Notes under the pieces: model-generated
Seen by the model: the letters and a program-made list of their open reading frames with translations, nothing else
Told to the model about the DNA's origin: nothing
The model's database searches: none
Source of the DNA: Nitrospirota bacterium
Lineage (GTDB): Bacteria; Nitrospirota; Thermodesulfovibrionia; Thermodesulfovibrionales; UBA6898
NCBI GenBank assembly: GCA_016214855.1
Contig: JACRMT010000016.1
Coordinates: 118,033 to 182,032, forward strand
Direction of reading: 5' to 3'
DNA: 64,000 nt
Translations under genes and position numbers: made by a program
Part shown: positions 54,770 through 63,743 of the stretch, one piece after another
How positions within the stretch are numbered: position 1 is the first letter of the stretch
How the letters are laid out: each line of letters starts with the position of its first letter

Positions 54770-55434
54770 TGTCTGAATCAGCTATCAGCGGTCAGGCTTT
54801 CCGGCTTTTCAGCTATCCAGCTCGTCGGCTATCCAGCTTGTTAGCTTGCCTGCTTGCCAGCTTGCCAGCTTTCGCGCTTGCCAGCTTGTCAGCTTTCGCG
54901 CTTGCCAGCCTGCCGGCTATGCCGGCTCACGCCGACAGCAAGACCTATCAGCGCTCTGTTGAGAAATATGCGATGCCTGATGTCACCCTGGTCAATCAGG
55001 ATGGCAATAAGGTCCGCTTCAAGAACTTTCTCTCTGCAGAAAAACCGGTCGTCGTTGACTTTATCTTCGGCACCTGCACCACCATCTGCCCGGTCCTGTC
55101 TGCAGGCTATGCCAGTCTGCAGCAGAGACTCGGTGCGGGCTCGGAAAAGGTACACCTGGTCTCCATATCGATCGATCCTGAAAATGACAAGCCCGCTGTG
55201 CTCAAGGATTATCTAAAACGGTATCGCTCCAGGCCGGGCTGGGACTTCCTGACCGGGTCGCGCAAGGATATTGACCGGGTCATGAAGGCATTCGATGCCT
55301 ATATCCCGGATAAGATGTCACACTATGCAGTAACCTTTATCCGTATGCCCAAAGAAGACAGCTGGGTCAGGATCAACGGCATGATGAGCACCTCGGAGTT
55401 CCTTGCCGAGAGTCAGAGGGCGGGAATAAAGTGA
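54769..55434 (+). CDS. SCO1/SenC-like copper protein, exported, repeat-encoded leader
   Basis: GAGGTG stands eight bases before the GTG at 54769, which overlaps the FKBP stop (TAGTG). Codons for FSYPARRL, ASLPAFALASL and similar repeats give a hydrophobic leader ending PAMPAHA. The mature protein has the thioredoxin-like SCO core with CTTIC (CxxxC) in the metal site and DKMSHYAVTF with a His ligand. SCO proteins insert copper into cytochrome oxidase. Context with cytochrome and multicopper oxidase genes fits. Confidence 0.9.
   Translation: MSESAISGQAFRLFSYPARRLSSLLACLLASLPAFALASLSAFALASLPAMPAHADSKTYQRSVEKYAMPDVTLVNQDGNKVRFKNFLSAEKPVVVDFIFGTCTTICPVLSAGYASLQQRLGAGSEKVHLVSISIDPENDKPAVLKDYLKRYRSRPGWDFLTGSRKDIDRVMKAFDAYIPDKMSHYAVTFIRMPKEDSWVRINGMMSTSEFLAESQRAGIK
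54785..54920 (+). repeat. Octamer repeats inside the SCO leader
   Basis: TTCCGGCT, GCTTGCCA and TTCGCGCT octamers run from just after the GTG to the signal-peptide end, in frame without stops. Confidence 0.85.
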
Positions 55435-57305
55435 TGCAATCAGCGATCAGCAGTCAGCTCTCAGCTCTCAGCCATCAGTTGTCAGCTTTCCGGCTTGCCA
55501 GCTTGTCAGCTTTCAGCCATCAGCTCTTTCCGCCTCGGCGGACCCGCCTGTGGCGGGCACTCCTTACTCATTACTCATTACTCATCACGGCCTTTACACG
55601 CTTCACGCTTCACGTTTCACGGCCTTTTGTCTCGTCACGCATTACGCATTACTCATTACTCATCACGGCAGTTCTCTTCCTGCCGCCTACGGCGCTGGCT
55701 GCAGACATGGATCAGGCTGAGCTCCTGCGCCTTGGTGAGCGCATATACCGCGAGGGCATCCTGCCTGATGGCAAGCCCCTCCAGGGATTTGTGAGCGGCG
55801 ATGTGCCGGTCGACGGGACTGCCTTCACCTGCGTCAGCTGCCATCTCAGGAGCGGCCTCGGCTCTGTCGAAGGAGGCGTTGTAACACCGCCGACCAATGG
55901 ACGAGTTCTGTATCAGGAGCGGAAACCCTATATCAAGGGAGCGGAATTTGTCCCCCTGATACATAACTATGCCGTGTACCTTCCTGTGCGGCCTGCCTAT
56001 ACCGATGAGACTCTCTCTGCACTTATGAGCGCCGGGGTTGATCCGACCGGCCGGCAGATGGCCAAAGCCATGCCGCGCTACAGATTGAGCGACCGGGACA
56101 TGGCAATACTGCTCGCCTATCTCAAAACACTCTCTGACCAGCCATCTCCGGGCGTGACAAAGAACACGATAAGGTTTGCATCAGTCATTGTAGAGGGCAC
56201 TGACCCTCTTGCAGTCAAATCCATGCTTGCACCCATTCAGTTCAGCGTTGACCGCAAAAACAGCCTCTCAATTGCCGCAAAAAAGAACGACCGTGTTGCG
56301 CGCATGGGCCACAACATGCTTGGAAATCTTTCCCAGATGACCTTTACGCTCTCTCAGTGGATATTGAAAGGGCCGTCATCTACCTGGAGACAACAGCTCG
56401 ACGCTTATTATAAGGCAGAGCCCGTATTCGCCCTTCTTGGCGGTATTACCAATGGAGACTGGGAGCCGGTCCATCGCTTCTGCGAGGAGAACAAAATTCC
56501 GAACCTGCTGCCGATTGTAGATTATCCGGTCAGCTCCAAAACCGACTGGTACACCCTGTACCCGTCCCGCGGCGTGCAACAGGAAGGTGAAGCTGCAGCA
56601 CGGTACCTGCACAGCATGTATGATCTCTTCAAAGATAAGCCGATCGTCCAGATCATCAGGGATAACCGCAGAGGGCAGGCCCTTGCTGAAGGCTTCCGGG
56701 AAGGCTGGGCAGAGACAGGCCATCCACCGGCGCAGGATATCATGCTTGCAAAGGGAGAAGAACTTACACCTGAAAAACTGCAGCAGATCGTTGCAAAAGA
56801 AAAACCTGCAGCCCTGCTCATCTGGGATGATGCATCTCTTCTGCCGGCAGTCAGCAGCATTGTCGGAAAGCCTGAGCGGCCCGGGCTTGTCATCGCCTCG
56901 GGAACAAATCTCGGCAAATCCCTCTGGACGCTCCCTGAGGAAGTTCGGGACCTGCTCTACATGACATACCCTTACCGGCTTCCTCATGATGATGCCCGCT
57001 TTGACCATCAGATCAGAAAGATCATTCCGGGCAAAAAACTGGAATCCTTTGACCCTCAGGCCATAAGGCAGTCGTTCATAACCGGCGATATATTAGGCAA
57101 GGCCCTGATGGAGATGCGCGGAGAATACTACCGGGACTTTCTTCTTGACACCATCGGCATGATGCCGGATATGCACTATCCTCTTTACGAACGGGTCAGT
57201 TTCGGACCAGGTCAGCGGTACGCCTCTAAAGGCTGCTTTATTGTTCAGCTTACCAAGGGCTCCTCTCCAAAGCTCGAACGCCGCAGCGAATGGGTGACAC
57301 AATGA
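55434..57305 (+). CDS. Cytochrome c/periplasmic binding protein fusion, repeat-encoded leader
   Basis: The ATG at 55434 overlaps the SCO stop (TGATG); GTG 55431 is an alternative. About 85 codons of repeats precede the signal-peptide end (FLPPTALAA). Next is a small cytochrome c domain with CVSCH, then an ABC-type Leu/Ile/Val-binding fold (about 230-600). A heme joined to a substrate-binding protein suggests ligand-linked electron transfer or sensing. The fusion is 624 residues. The repeats include a GGCGGACCCGCC hairpin-forming unit. Confidence 0.85.
   Translation: MQSAISSQLSALSHQLSAFRLASLSAFSHQLFPPRRTRLWRALLTHYSLLITAFTRFTLHVSRPFVSSRITHYSLLITAVLFLPPTALAADMDQAELLRLGERIYREGILPDGKPLQGFVSGDVPVDGTAFTCVSCHLRSGLGSVEGGVVTPPTNGRVLYQERKPYIKGAEFVPLIHNYAVYLPVRPAYTDETLSALMSAGVDPTGRQMAKAMPRYRLSDRDMAILLAYLKTLSDQPSPGVTKNTIRFASVIVEGTDPLAVKSMLAPIQFSVDRKNSLSIAAKKNDRVARMGHNMLGNLSQMTFTLSQWILKGPSSTWRQQLDAYYKAEPVFALLGGITNGDWEPVHRFCEENKIPNLLPIVDYPVSSKTDWYTLYPSRGVQQEGEAAARYLHSMYDLFKDKPIVQIIRDNRRGQALAEGFREGWAETGHPPAQDIMLAKGEELTPEKLQQIVAKEKPAALLIWDDASLLPAVSSIVGKPERPGLVIASGTNLGKSLWTLPEEVRDLLYMTYPYRLPHDDARFDHQIRKIIPGKKLESFDPQAIRQSFITGDILGKALMEMRGEYYRDFLLDTIGMMPDMHYPLYERVSFGPGQRYASKGCFIVQLTKGSSPKLERRSEWVTQ
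55438..55675 (+). repeat. Mixed 7/8-mer repeats inside the cytochrome fusion leader
   Basis: CAGCTCT heptamers, GCTTGCCA octamers, ACTCATTA octamers, CACGCTT heptamers and a GGACCCGCC hairpin unit follow one another in frame between the start codon and the signal peptide. Confidence 0.85.
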
Positions 57306-57456
57306 TAAGGCTATTAAGCGGCAAGCAGCAGGCTAACAAGCAGCAGGCTATCAAGCTATCAGGCAATCAAGCTTCAAGCAGCAGACAGCAGGCTTGCCCC
57401 TTGTCGCTTGTCGCATGCGGCTACCAAGCAGCAGGCAGCAAGCTTTGGTGTAAACC
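57306..57456 (+). repeat. AAGCAGCAGGC-type repeats between genes
   Basis: Degenerate CAAGCAGCAGGCTA and TCAAGC units fill the spacer. They are close to the reverse complement of the GCTTGCCT tracts. No gene is seen. Confidence 0.8.
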
Positions 57457-57807
57457 ATGAATTATAAGAAGCTGATAGTTTGGCAGAAGGCCGATGAATT
57501 GGCGCTTGAAGTTTACAGAGCGACTAAACACTTTCCAAAAGATGAAATCTACGGATTAACTTCTCAGCTGCGAAGAGCTGCCCTTTCTGTGCCAACAAAT
57601 ATCGTAGAAGGTTACGCGAGAAATGGCGACAAAGAGCTGGGTCGTTTTGTGAGCATCGCACTGGGTTCGTTGGCAGAAACCGAGTATTTGATCGAATTTT
57701 CACTAAAACTGGAGTATCTGAAAGCGGCTGATTTTAAGAGACTTGAAACGTTGCGAGCAGAAGTCGGCAAATTACTGTGGAATTTTCATAGAAAGGTACA
57801 GTCTTGA
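57457..57807 (+). CDS. Four-helix-bundle protein (S23/IVP family), second copy
   Basis: The 116-residue protein begins YKKLIVWQKADELALEVY and has TSQLRRAALSVPTNIVEGYAR and IALGSLAETEYLIE, the family core. It is related to the protein at 46112 but differs widely. It stands directly after repeat sequence and overlaps no conserved partner; the next gene starts two bases after its stop. Function is unknown. Confidence 0.92.
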   Translation: MNYKKLIVWQKADELALEVYRATKHFPKDEIYGLTSQLRRAALSVPTNIVEGYARNGDKELGRFVSIALGSLAETEYLIEFSLKLEYLKAADFKRLETLRAEVGKLLWNFHRKVQS

Positions 57808-57809
57808 AT

Positions 57810-58295
57810 ATGCATAGCAGCAAACAGCAGGCTAACAGGCTACCAAGCGGCCAAGCTTCAGGCTACCAAGCTGTCAAGCTTCAGGCTACCAAGCAGCAGG
57901 CTTGCCCCTTGTCGCTTGCAGCTTTTTTCTTGGCATGCAGCTTGCTCGCCTGCTCGCCTGCAGCTGTCTCTGCCGCTCATGCTGCAGAGACAATCTACCT
58001 TGTAAACGATTACCGTTATGTACCGGCCAATGCCGCTGATGACAGGGACATAGGCCATTCCCTCTGCGGGACCCGCTGCAATGCGTTGGCAACCAACTTC
58101 AGCAACATCATGGAACCGGGAGGCTGGAGCGTGGTCAAGATCGGCAGCAACAAGGAGATCACGGTTGAACTGAACAGTCCATTTCTTGGAGGACAGTGCA
58201 TCTGTCTCGTTGACGAATACAGCGTCAAAATTACTGACCCCGGCGGACCGAGAGATCAGAGGTCTGCTGCCAGGGAAAAGGCCAATGTCCGATAA
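57810..58295 (+). CDS. Exported protein with repeat-encoded N-terminus, unknown
   Basis: ATG 57810 is preceded by AAAGG. The first 30 codons are repeat-derived and polar (SKQQANRLPSGQASGYQAV), followed by a hydrophobic stretch also made of repeats (LAAFFLACSLLACSPAAVSA) with an AHA cleavage site. The mature 105 residues contain CGTRC and CIC motifs plus DRDIGHSLC and WSVVKIGSN. I do not recognise the fold. Cys pairs may form disulfides. Confidence 0.7.
   Translation: MHSSKQQANRLPSGQASGYQAVKLQATKQQACPLSLAAFFLACSLLACSPAAVSAAHAAETIYLVNDYRYVPANAADDRDIGHSLCGTRCNALATNFSNIMEPGGWSVVKIGSNKEITVELNSPFLGGQCICLVDEYSVKITDPGGPRDQRSAAREKANVR
57813..57975 (+). repeat. Repeats inside the leader of the 57810 gene
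   Basis: AAGCAGCAGGC units and TGCTCGCC units run in frame through the n- and h-regions of the signal peptide. This array has units of both orientations. Confidence 0.8.
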
Positions 58296-58356
58296 TTATA
58301 GGTATTGCAGAAACAATCGATGACGGTAACATTATGAAAAAACAGGAGGTGAACCA

Positions 58357-58683
58357 ATGAAAAAATGGATGGCAGCAGCAACCTGCAGCCTGCTGATCAG
58401 TTTTCCGCTTACAACAGGAGCAGCAGACAAGAGCGCTTTAACTCAGAAACCGGTCGATAAGCCTCAGGTGGCTGCGGAAAAGAAAGCTGCGGTTCAAAAG
58501 CCGGCTGATAAACCTCAAGTAGACGCAGCCAGTCAGAGCAACGTGTCTCAGGAGACCATAGAGAGTGCAAAAAAACGGGAAGACGCGCGAAAACAGCGCG
58601 ACAAGAAGATGAAGGTCCGGACAAAGAATGTTCAGTCCGCTCCGAAAACCGACAGCAACGCTCTCTTCCGTAAATCGAAATAG
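58357..58683 (+). CDS. Small exported Lys/Pro-rich protein
   Basis: AGGAGGTGA gives a perfect ribosome binding site before ATG 58357. A signal peptide (AATCSLLISFPLTTGAA) precedes a low-complexity part with QKPVDKPQVAAEKKAAV and QKPADKPQV repeats and a basic tail. No fold is predicted. It may be a periplasmic linker or chaperone-like protein. Between 58296 and 58356 there is no clear promoter. Confidence 0.7.
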   Translation: MKKWMAAATCSLLISFPLTTGAADKSALTQKPVDKPQVAAEKKAAVQKPADKPQVDAASQSNVSQETIESAKKREDARKQRDKKMKVRTKNVQSAPKTDSNALFRKSK

Positions 58684-58720
58684 GAAGAGGCAGTATTAAT
58701 AACGTCTAAATGGAGGAGTT

Positions 58721-61700
58721 ATGAGAACCAGATCAGTAAGTTACTACATAGTGACCGTATTGACCATAATGGTCATGCTCTCTGGAGGAGTTGCAGAGTC
58801 CTTCCTGAGCAAAAATGGAGTCACCCCCTATGTACCAGGGCCAGGTGACCCGTATCCCGATTATCTCACCTCACCGAACTGGGCATACAGCCCGCCGCTC
58901 AGAAAATTCAAGGATACGCTGCCTGAGCTCACAGCCGCGGGCATAAATAATCTGGGACAGTACATCCCGATCGCAACCCCGGATATCGTCACCTACCCAG
59001 GCTCTGACTACTATGTGATCGAACTGCGGCAGTTCAGCGAGCAGATGCATAGGGATCTTGCAAACCCGACCACCCTGCGCGGTTATGTGCAAGGGAATAG
59101 CGGCACTGATACGAGTGCTTGCTATGATCCTGCACTGCCTGCACCGCCACCTCTGCCTGCGCCGCAGACCCCCTGTGTTTTGGGCGACAACACGGTTACA
59201 GCGGATCCGATTCACTATCTTGGCCCCCTGATCATTGCCCAGAAGGACAGGCCGGTGCGCGTACTCTTTAAGAATATGATCAACCCGAGTGGCGGCGATG
59301 GCGATCTTTTCCTGCCTGTTGACGGCACCATCATGGGCTCAGGCCCGTATGAGATCAACTATAGCCCTATCGACAAGGATGGTGCAGTAACAGGCACGGT
59401 ATTAGGCAATTTCAGCACAAACCGCGCCACCCTGCATCTGCATGGCGGCCGAAGCCCCTGGATCAGTGACGGAACACCTCATCAGTGGGTCGCACCTGCT
59501 GGTGACGATCCGGCTTACCCCCAGGGCGTGAGCGTTGAGCATGTGCCTGATATGCCGATCCCTGCGCCGAACACGGGTCAGCAGACCTTCTTCTGGACCA
59601 ACCAGCAGAGCGCAAGGATGATGTTCTATCATGACCATGCCTGGGGCATCACCCGTCTTAACGTGTACGCAGGTGAGGCAGCAGGATATCTTATCCAGGA
59701 TCAACTTGAAGACGCACTCATTTACGGCGGTGCCTTCGGCGGCCGGACCTTTACCGCCGGGACCATCCCGGCAGATCAGATCCCTCTGGTGATCCAGGAC
59801 AAGACCTTTGTAGATGCAGCCACCATCGGTGCGACTGATCCTACCTGGAACTGGGGAACCGGCGCATTAGCCACCGGCTCAATACAGACCGCTGCAGTCC
59901 TGAATGGCGGAACTGGTTATACCGCAGGGCTTGTTACCCTTGTCGGCACTAACAGCAATGCCACTGCTACGATAACGGTAACCGGTGGTGTTATTGATTC
60001 TATCGCCATTACGGGCGGGGGGTCAGGATATACCAATGGAGAAACAGTAACTATTAACGACGGAGCTTCAGGAACAGGCGGAACTGCCACAGTTCATGCA
60101 ATAAACGGCAGACAGCCTGTTACCGGCGACCTCTGGTGGCCGCATGTGTACATGCCTGCCCAGAACCCGTTTGACATAACCGGCATAGCGCCGCTCGGCA
60201 GATGGGCTTATGGCCCCTATTTCTGGCCTGCCACCAATAACCCTTACCAGCCTATTCCCAACCCTTATTGGGACGAGGCCGGAATCTGCGATCCAACACT
60301 GGATCCTACTCCTGGCGATGGCCTTACTCCTGCGGATATTGCCTGGAATGAGGCTAATGTCCCTGGGTACACGACCATCAACGGCGCACCCTTCTGCCAG
60401 ATGCCGCAGATTCCGAGTACTCCTAATCCGTCATGGGGTGCCGAGGCATTCATGGATACGCCTGTTATCAACGGCACTGCATATCCTGTGCTGAACGTTA
60501 ACCCACAGGCCTATCGGCTGCGCATCCTGAATGCAGCACATGACCGGTTCCAGAACCTGTCGCTCTTTGTGGCTGATACCCTGGACCCGAATACGGCGAT
60601 TGAAGACGACCTGACAACCCCTATGGATGAAGGGACGCTCACAACAGCCTCTGCTGCGCTCTGTGCTACATACACAGGACTGCCCAACCCTGGCTGTGCA
60701 ACCAATACAGAGGTCAGGATGGTTCCGGCAATAGATTATTCTGGTACACCAGGCTGGCCTGCAACCTGGCCTGCAGACGTCCGGCCGGGCGGCGTTCCTG
60801 ACTGGACAAAGAAGGGGCCGAACTGGATCATGATCGGCAATGAAGGCGGTTTTCTGCCTCAGCCGGTTGTCATCCCTGCCCATCCTGTTAACTGGAATGT
60901 AGACGTTACCACATTCAATGCAGGCAACGTCAACGCAGGCTCATTGATACTTGCTCCTGCCGAACGTGCTGATGTTATCGTTGACTTTTGTGCTTTTGCA
61001 GGACAGACGCTTATCCTGTACAATGATGCGCCTGCTCCCTGGCCTGCATTAGATCCGCATTATGATTACTACACAGGCAGTCCGGACAATACTGACATGG
61101 GCGGGTACACTGAAGTCATCCCGGGTTTTGGCCCGAACATCAGGACGATTATGCAGATCAATGTTGCTTCCGGAGGATGCACTGCGTACGATTCAACCAA
61201 TCTGTTCAGCGCCTTCACCTCATCATCGCAGCAGACTGGCGTCAAGAGTGTCTTCGAGATCGGTCAGGACCCGATCATCGTAGCACAGGGCAACATCAAC
61301 CCTACGGGTGATCCTGCCTATTATGAGGCCTTCCCGTTTGACACTGCGCCTTATGCAAAGCCATACGACGCGTATAACAAGGCCTACGACCGTACCTTCC
61401 CGTCCGTCTACCCCAACTGGGGATTAGGCCAGATCAACAGCAAGACCCTCAATTTCAAGGGTTTTGATGCTGACGGAACTTACAATCAGTCCTCATACAT
61501 TTATACTACCGCTACGGTCCCACATCCTCTGGATCCGACGATTAATGTCCATGGCGGCGTACCGATGATGTTCAAGGCCATTCAGGACGAACAGGGCGAG
61601 ACCTTTGATGACTATGGCCGCATGCGTGCAGCCCTCGGCATCGAAAACATCACCCCTGGCGCAGGGCGTGTGAACTTCATTGTCCAGACGTACAACGACC

Positions 61701-63307
61701 CGTCCACCGAGATTCTTGCCCCGGGTGCAACCCAGGTATGGAAGATCACCCATAACGGTGTGGATACGCATCCGATCCATTTCCACCTCTTTGATGTTCA
61801 GGTGATCAACCGCGTCGGCTGGGACGGCTTCCTCAGGCTTCCTGACCCGACCGAGCTTGGATGGAAAGAGACGGTCAGGATCAGTCCTCTTGAGGATACG
61901 ATCGTTGCCCTGAGGCCTGTCCAGCCTGACCTTCCGTTCGGCATTCCGACCAGTTACAGACCGAAGAATCCGGCAAGGCCAACGGGAAATCTGGAAATGA
62001 CCGAACTGACGCAGATTGAGCCTGTTACCGGCGCTATCCGTGACAACCACAATGAATTCATTTCGCTGGGTTGGGAATACGTATGGCACTGCCACATCCT
62101 CAGTCATGAAGAAAATGACATGATGCGTCCGATCATATTTAATGTTCCAGCGGTTGCTCCTGAAGCACCTGTCCTGTCTGCTACTTTGATAAATCCGCTG
62201 CGGATAGACATCTCCTGGACTGATCCAGTGCCGGTTGACCCTGCCCAGAACGAAATCGGCTTTCTGATAGAGCGTTCTGACAACGGCGGTGCTTTTGATG
62301 CAAACTTTGCTACCGCCCTTGCTAACGAAACGACGTATTCCGATACCAATGTTGCCATCGGCCATACGTATGTTTACCGGATCAGGGCGTATAATGCTGC
62401 AGGAAATTCATTATATTCCAACACGGCATCGGTAACGGCAGAGCAGGTGAAGAAGTCCAACTGGATCTATGCAACAGTGAATAACACCACTGGCAATGTC
62501 CTGGTCTATTGGAACGTATCGCTTACGCCTGGCGTTACCTATGTTCTTCAGCAGGCGACAAATCCGAGTTTCACGGGAGCAACTCAGGTATATAACGATA
62601 CCGGCTCATCAACCACCGTGAATGTGTCCACAAGCGGCACGTATTACTATCGCGTAAAGGCGACCAAGCTTGGCATGGTAGACAGTGTCTGGACTGATTC
62701 CACTGGCTACGCTGTTGCGCTTGCTGCTGCCAGACCGTCATTTATCACGGTTCCGGGGTCCAGTACGACCGGCAACATAGCATTGTCCTGGACTGCATCA
62801 GCCACACCGGGTGTAACCTATATTGTTCAGCAGGCCACAAACCCCAGCTTCACCGGTGCAACCGAGGTATATAACAATACCGGCACATCTACGACCGTGA
62901 ATGTGGTCACAAACTCTACCTACTACTATCGCGTAATGGCAACGAAAACGAATTATGCGGACAGTGCCTGGCGCCAGGGCGTCAACGGGTGCGTAGTTAA
63001 CATCTTTGTGCCTACTGCGGTAACGCCTAACTGGATTGTTGTGCCGGCAAATGCGCCTGCAGGCAGCATATATGTCTACTGGGGGACTACCTCTACTCCT
63101 AATGCGACCTTTGTGCTGGAAGAGTCGAAGGATCTGGGAGCCTGGACACCTGTATACTCCGCGGCGCTTACTCCGCCGGCAACGAACAGGTTTGTTACGC
63201 TCACCGGCCGCACTACGGGATCTTACAGATATCGTGTCAAGGTTGTTGCAGCGGGATATATAGACAGTCCGTATAGAACAGGGACAAATCCAACAATTGT
63301 TCCCTGA
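58721..63307 (+). CDS. Giant multicopper oxidase with inserted Gly-rich domain and C-terminal FN3-like repeats
   Basis: GGAGGAG precedes ATG 58721. Copper motifs are HLHGG and HDHAW in the N-terminal half and HPIHFH and WHCHILSHEENDMM in the C-terminal half, giving the type 1, 2 and 3 sites. A Gly-rich domain (bases about 59880-60110, GGGSGYTNGETVTI) interrupts the first half. From about base 62150 one FN3 domain and three units with VTYVLQQATNPSF, VTYIVQQATNPSF and ATFVLEES repeats follow. It is 1528 residues, much larger than common enzymes. Large family members oxidise manganese or metals; substrate is inferred. The N-terminus has a signal peptide. Confidence 0.9.
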   Translation: MRTRSVSYYIVTVLTIMVMLSGGVAESFLSKNGVTPYVPGPGDPYPDYLTSPNWAYSPPLRKFKDTLPELTAAGINNLGQYIPIATPDIVTYPGSDYYVIELRQFSEQMHRDLANPTTLRGYVQGNSGTDTSACYDPALPAPPPLPAPQTPCVLGDNTVTADPIHYLGPLIIAQKDRPVRVLFKNMINPSGGDGDLFLPVDGTIMGSGPYEINYSPIDKDGAVTGTVLGNFSTNRATLHLHGGRSPWISDGTPHQWVAPAGDDPAYPQGVSVEHVPDMPIPAPNTGQQTFFWTNQQSARMMFYHDHAWGITRLNVYAGEAAGYLIQDQLEDALIYGGAFGGRTFTAGTIPADQIPLVIQDKTFVDAATIGATDPTWNWGTGALATGSIQTAAVLNGGTGYTAGLVTLVGTNSNATATITVTGGVIDSIAITGGGSGYTNGETVTINDGASGTGGTATVHAINGRQPVTGDLWWPHVYMPAQNPFDITGIAPLGRWAYGPYFWPATNNPYQPIPNPYWDEAGICDPTLDPTPGDGLTPADIAWNEANVPGYTTINGAPFCQMPQIPSTPNPSWGAEAFMDTPVINGTAYPVLNVNPQAYRLRILNAAHDRFQNLSLFVADTLDPNTAIEDDLTTPMDEGTLTTASAALCATYTGLPNPGCATNTEVRMVPAIDYSGTPGWPATWPADVRPGGVPDWTKKGPNWIMIGNEGGFLPQPVVIPAHPVNWNVDVTTFNAGNVNAGSLILAPAERADVIVDFCAFAGQTLILYNDAPAPWPALDPHYDYYTGSPDNTDMGGYTEVIPGFGPNIRTIMQINVASGGCTAYDSTNLFSAFTSSSQQTGVKSVFEIGQDPIIVAQGNINPTGDPAYYEAFPFDTAPYAKPYDAYNKAYDRTFPSVYPNWGLGQINSKTLNFKGFDADGTYNQSSYIYTTATVPHPLDPTINVHGGVPMMFKAIQDEQGETFDDYGRMRAALGIENITPGAGRVNFIVQTYNDPSTEILAPGATQVWKITHNGVDTHPIHFHLFDVQVINRVGWDGFLRLPDPTELGWKETVRISPLEDTIVALRPVQPDLPFGIPTSYRPKNPARPTGNLEMTELTQIEPVTGAIRDNHNEFISLGWEYVWHCHILSHEENDMMRPIIFNVPAVAPEAPVLSATLINPLRIDISWTDPVPVDPAQNEIGFLIERSDNGGAFDANFATALANETTYSDTNVAIGHTYVYRIRAYNAAGNSLYSNTASVTAEQVKKSNWIYATVNNTTGNVLVYWNVSLTPGVTYVLQQATNPSFTGATQVYNDTGSSTTVNVSTSGTYYYRVKATKLGMVDSVWTDSTGYAVALAAARPSFITVPGSSTTGNIALSWTASATPGVTYIVQQATNPSFTGATEVYNNTGTSTTVNVVTNSTYYYRVMATKTNYADSAWRQGVNGCVVNIFVPTAVTPNWIVVPANAPAGSIYVYWGTTSTPNATFVLEESKDLGAWTPVYSAALTPPATNRFVTLTGRTTGSYRYRVKVVAAGYIDSPYRTGTNPTIVP

Positions 63308-63325
63308 TTATCAGTAACCCTTAGC

Positions 63326-63370
63326 TTCTACAGGGAGGGTCGGTCTTTCCGACTGGCCCTCCCTGTAGAA
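63326..63370. terminator. Long hairpin after the multicopper oxidase gene
   Basis: A perfect 14-bp stem (TTCTACAGGGAGGG with CCCTCCCTGTAGAA) with an internal arm forms 19 bases after the stop. There is only a short A/T-rich run after it, so it may be a terminator of moderate strength or an mRNA stabiliser. Confidence 0.7.
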
Positions 63371-63743
63371 TAATTATTCAGGATGTCACCAAACCTGTAG
63401 GCCTACTGCAGCATCCCCCTAAAAACATAAAATATGGCGCTTTTTCTCTGAGATTCTCCCCGGCAGCTCTGATATAAAGCATACGTTAATACCGGGCATG
63501 CATTCTGCCGGTTCGATCCAGTGCTTAAAGTTTTCGGTTCCGGCAGCCGATTATATAAGGTATAATAACAATCAATTCGATGTGAAAAAGAAACGGTGTC
63601 GAAGTCTTAAAGGTTGCACTTAAAATAGATAACGCCGCCGGATAAGGTATTCATAAATTATTTCCATATCAGATTTTTTGAGGGTCCCATTGATGTTTCG
63701 GGACTTCACCGCATACCGATAAATAAAGAGGAGGGCTAATATA
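63371..63743. other. Leader region before the Calx-beta gene, no gene seen
   Basis: It has a CTGCCGG/CCGGCAG pair (63505-63546), a TATAAT (63561-63566) with a weak -35 box, and a GTCCC/GGGAC hairpin (63684-63704). GAGGAGGG precedes the ATG at 63744. A long leader of about 170 bases could hold a regulatory RNA. I looked for and did not find the conserved cores of c-di-GMP riboswitches. Confidence 0.45.

Noticed and set aside
61493..62365. A 290-codon open frame on the minus strand within the multicopper oxidase
   Set aside because: The oxidase's copper-binding motifs on the plus strand in the same bases establish the real frame.
63371..63743. c-di-GMP riboswitch
   Set aside because: The conserved core sequences of classes I and II were not found.
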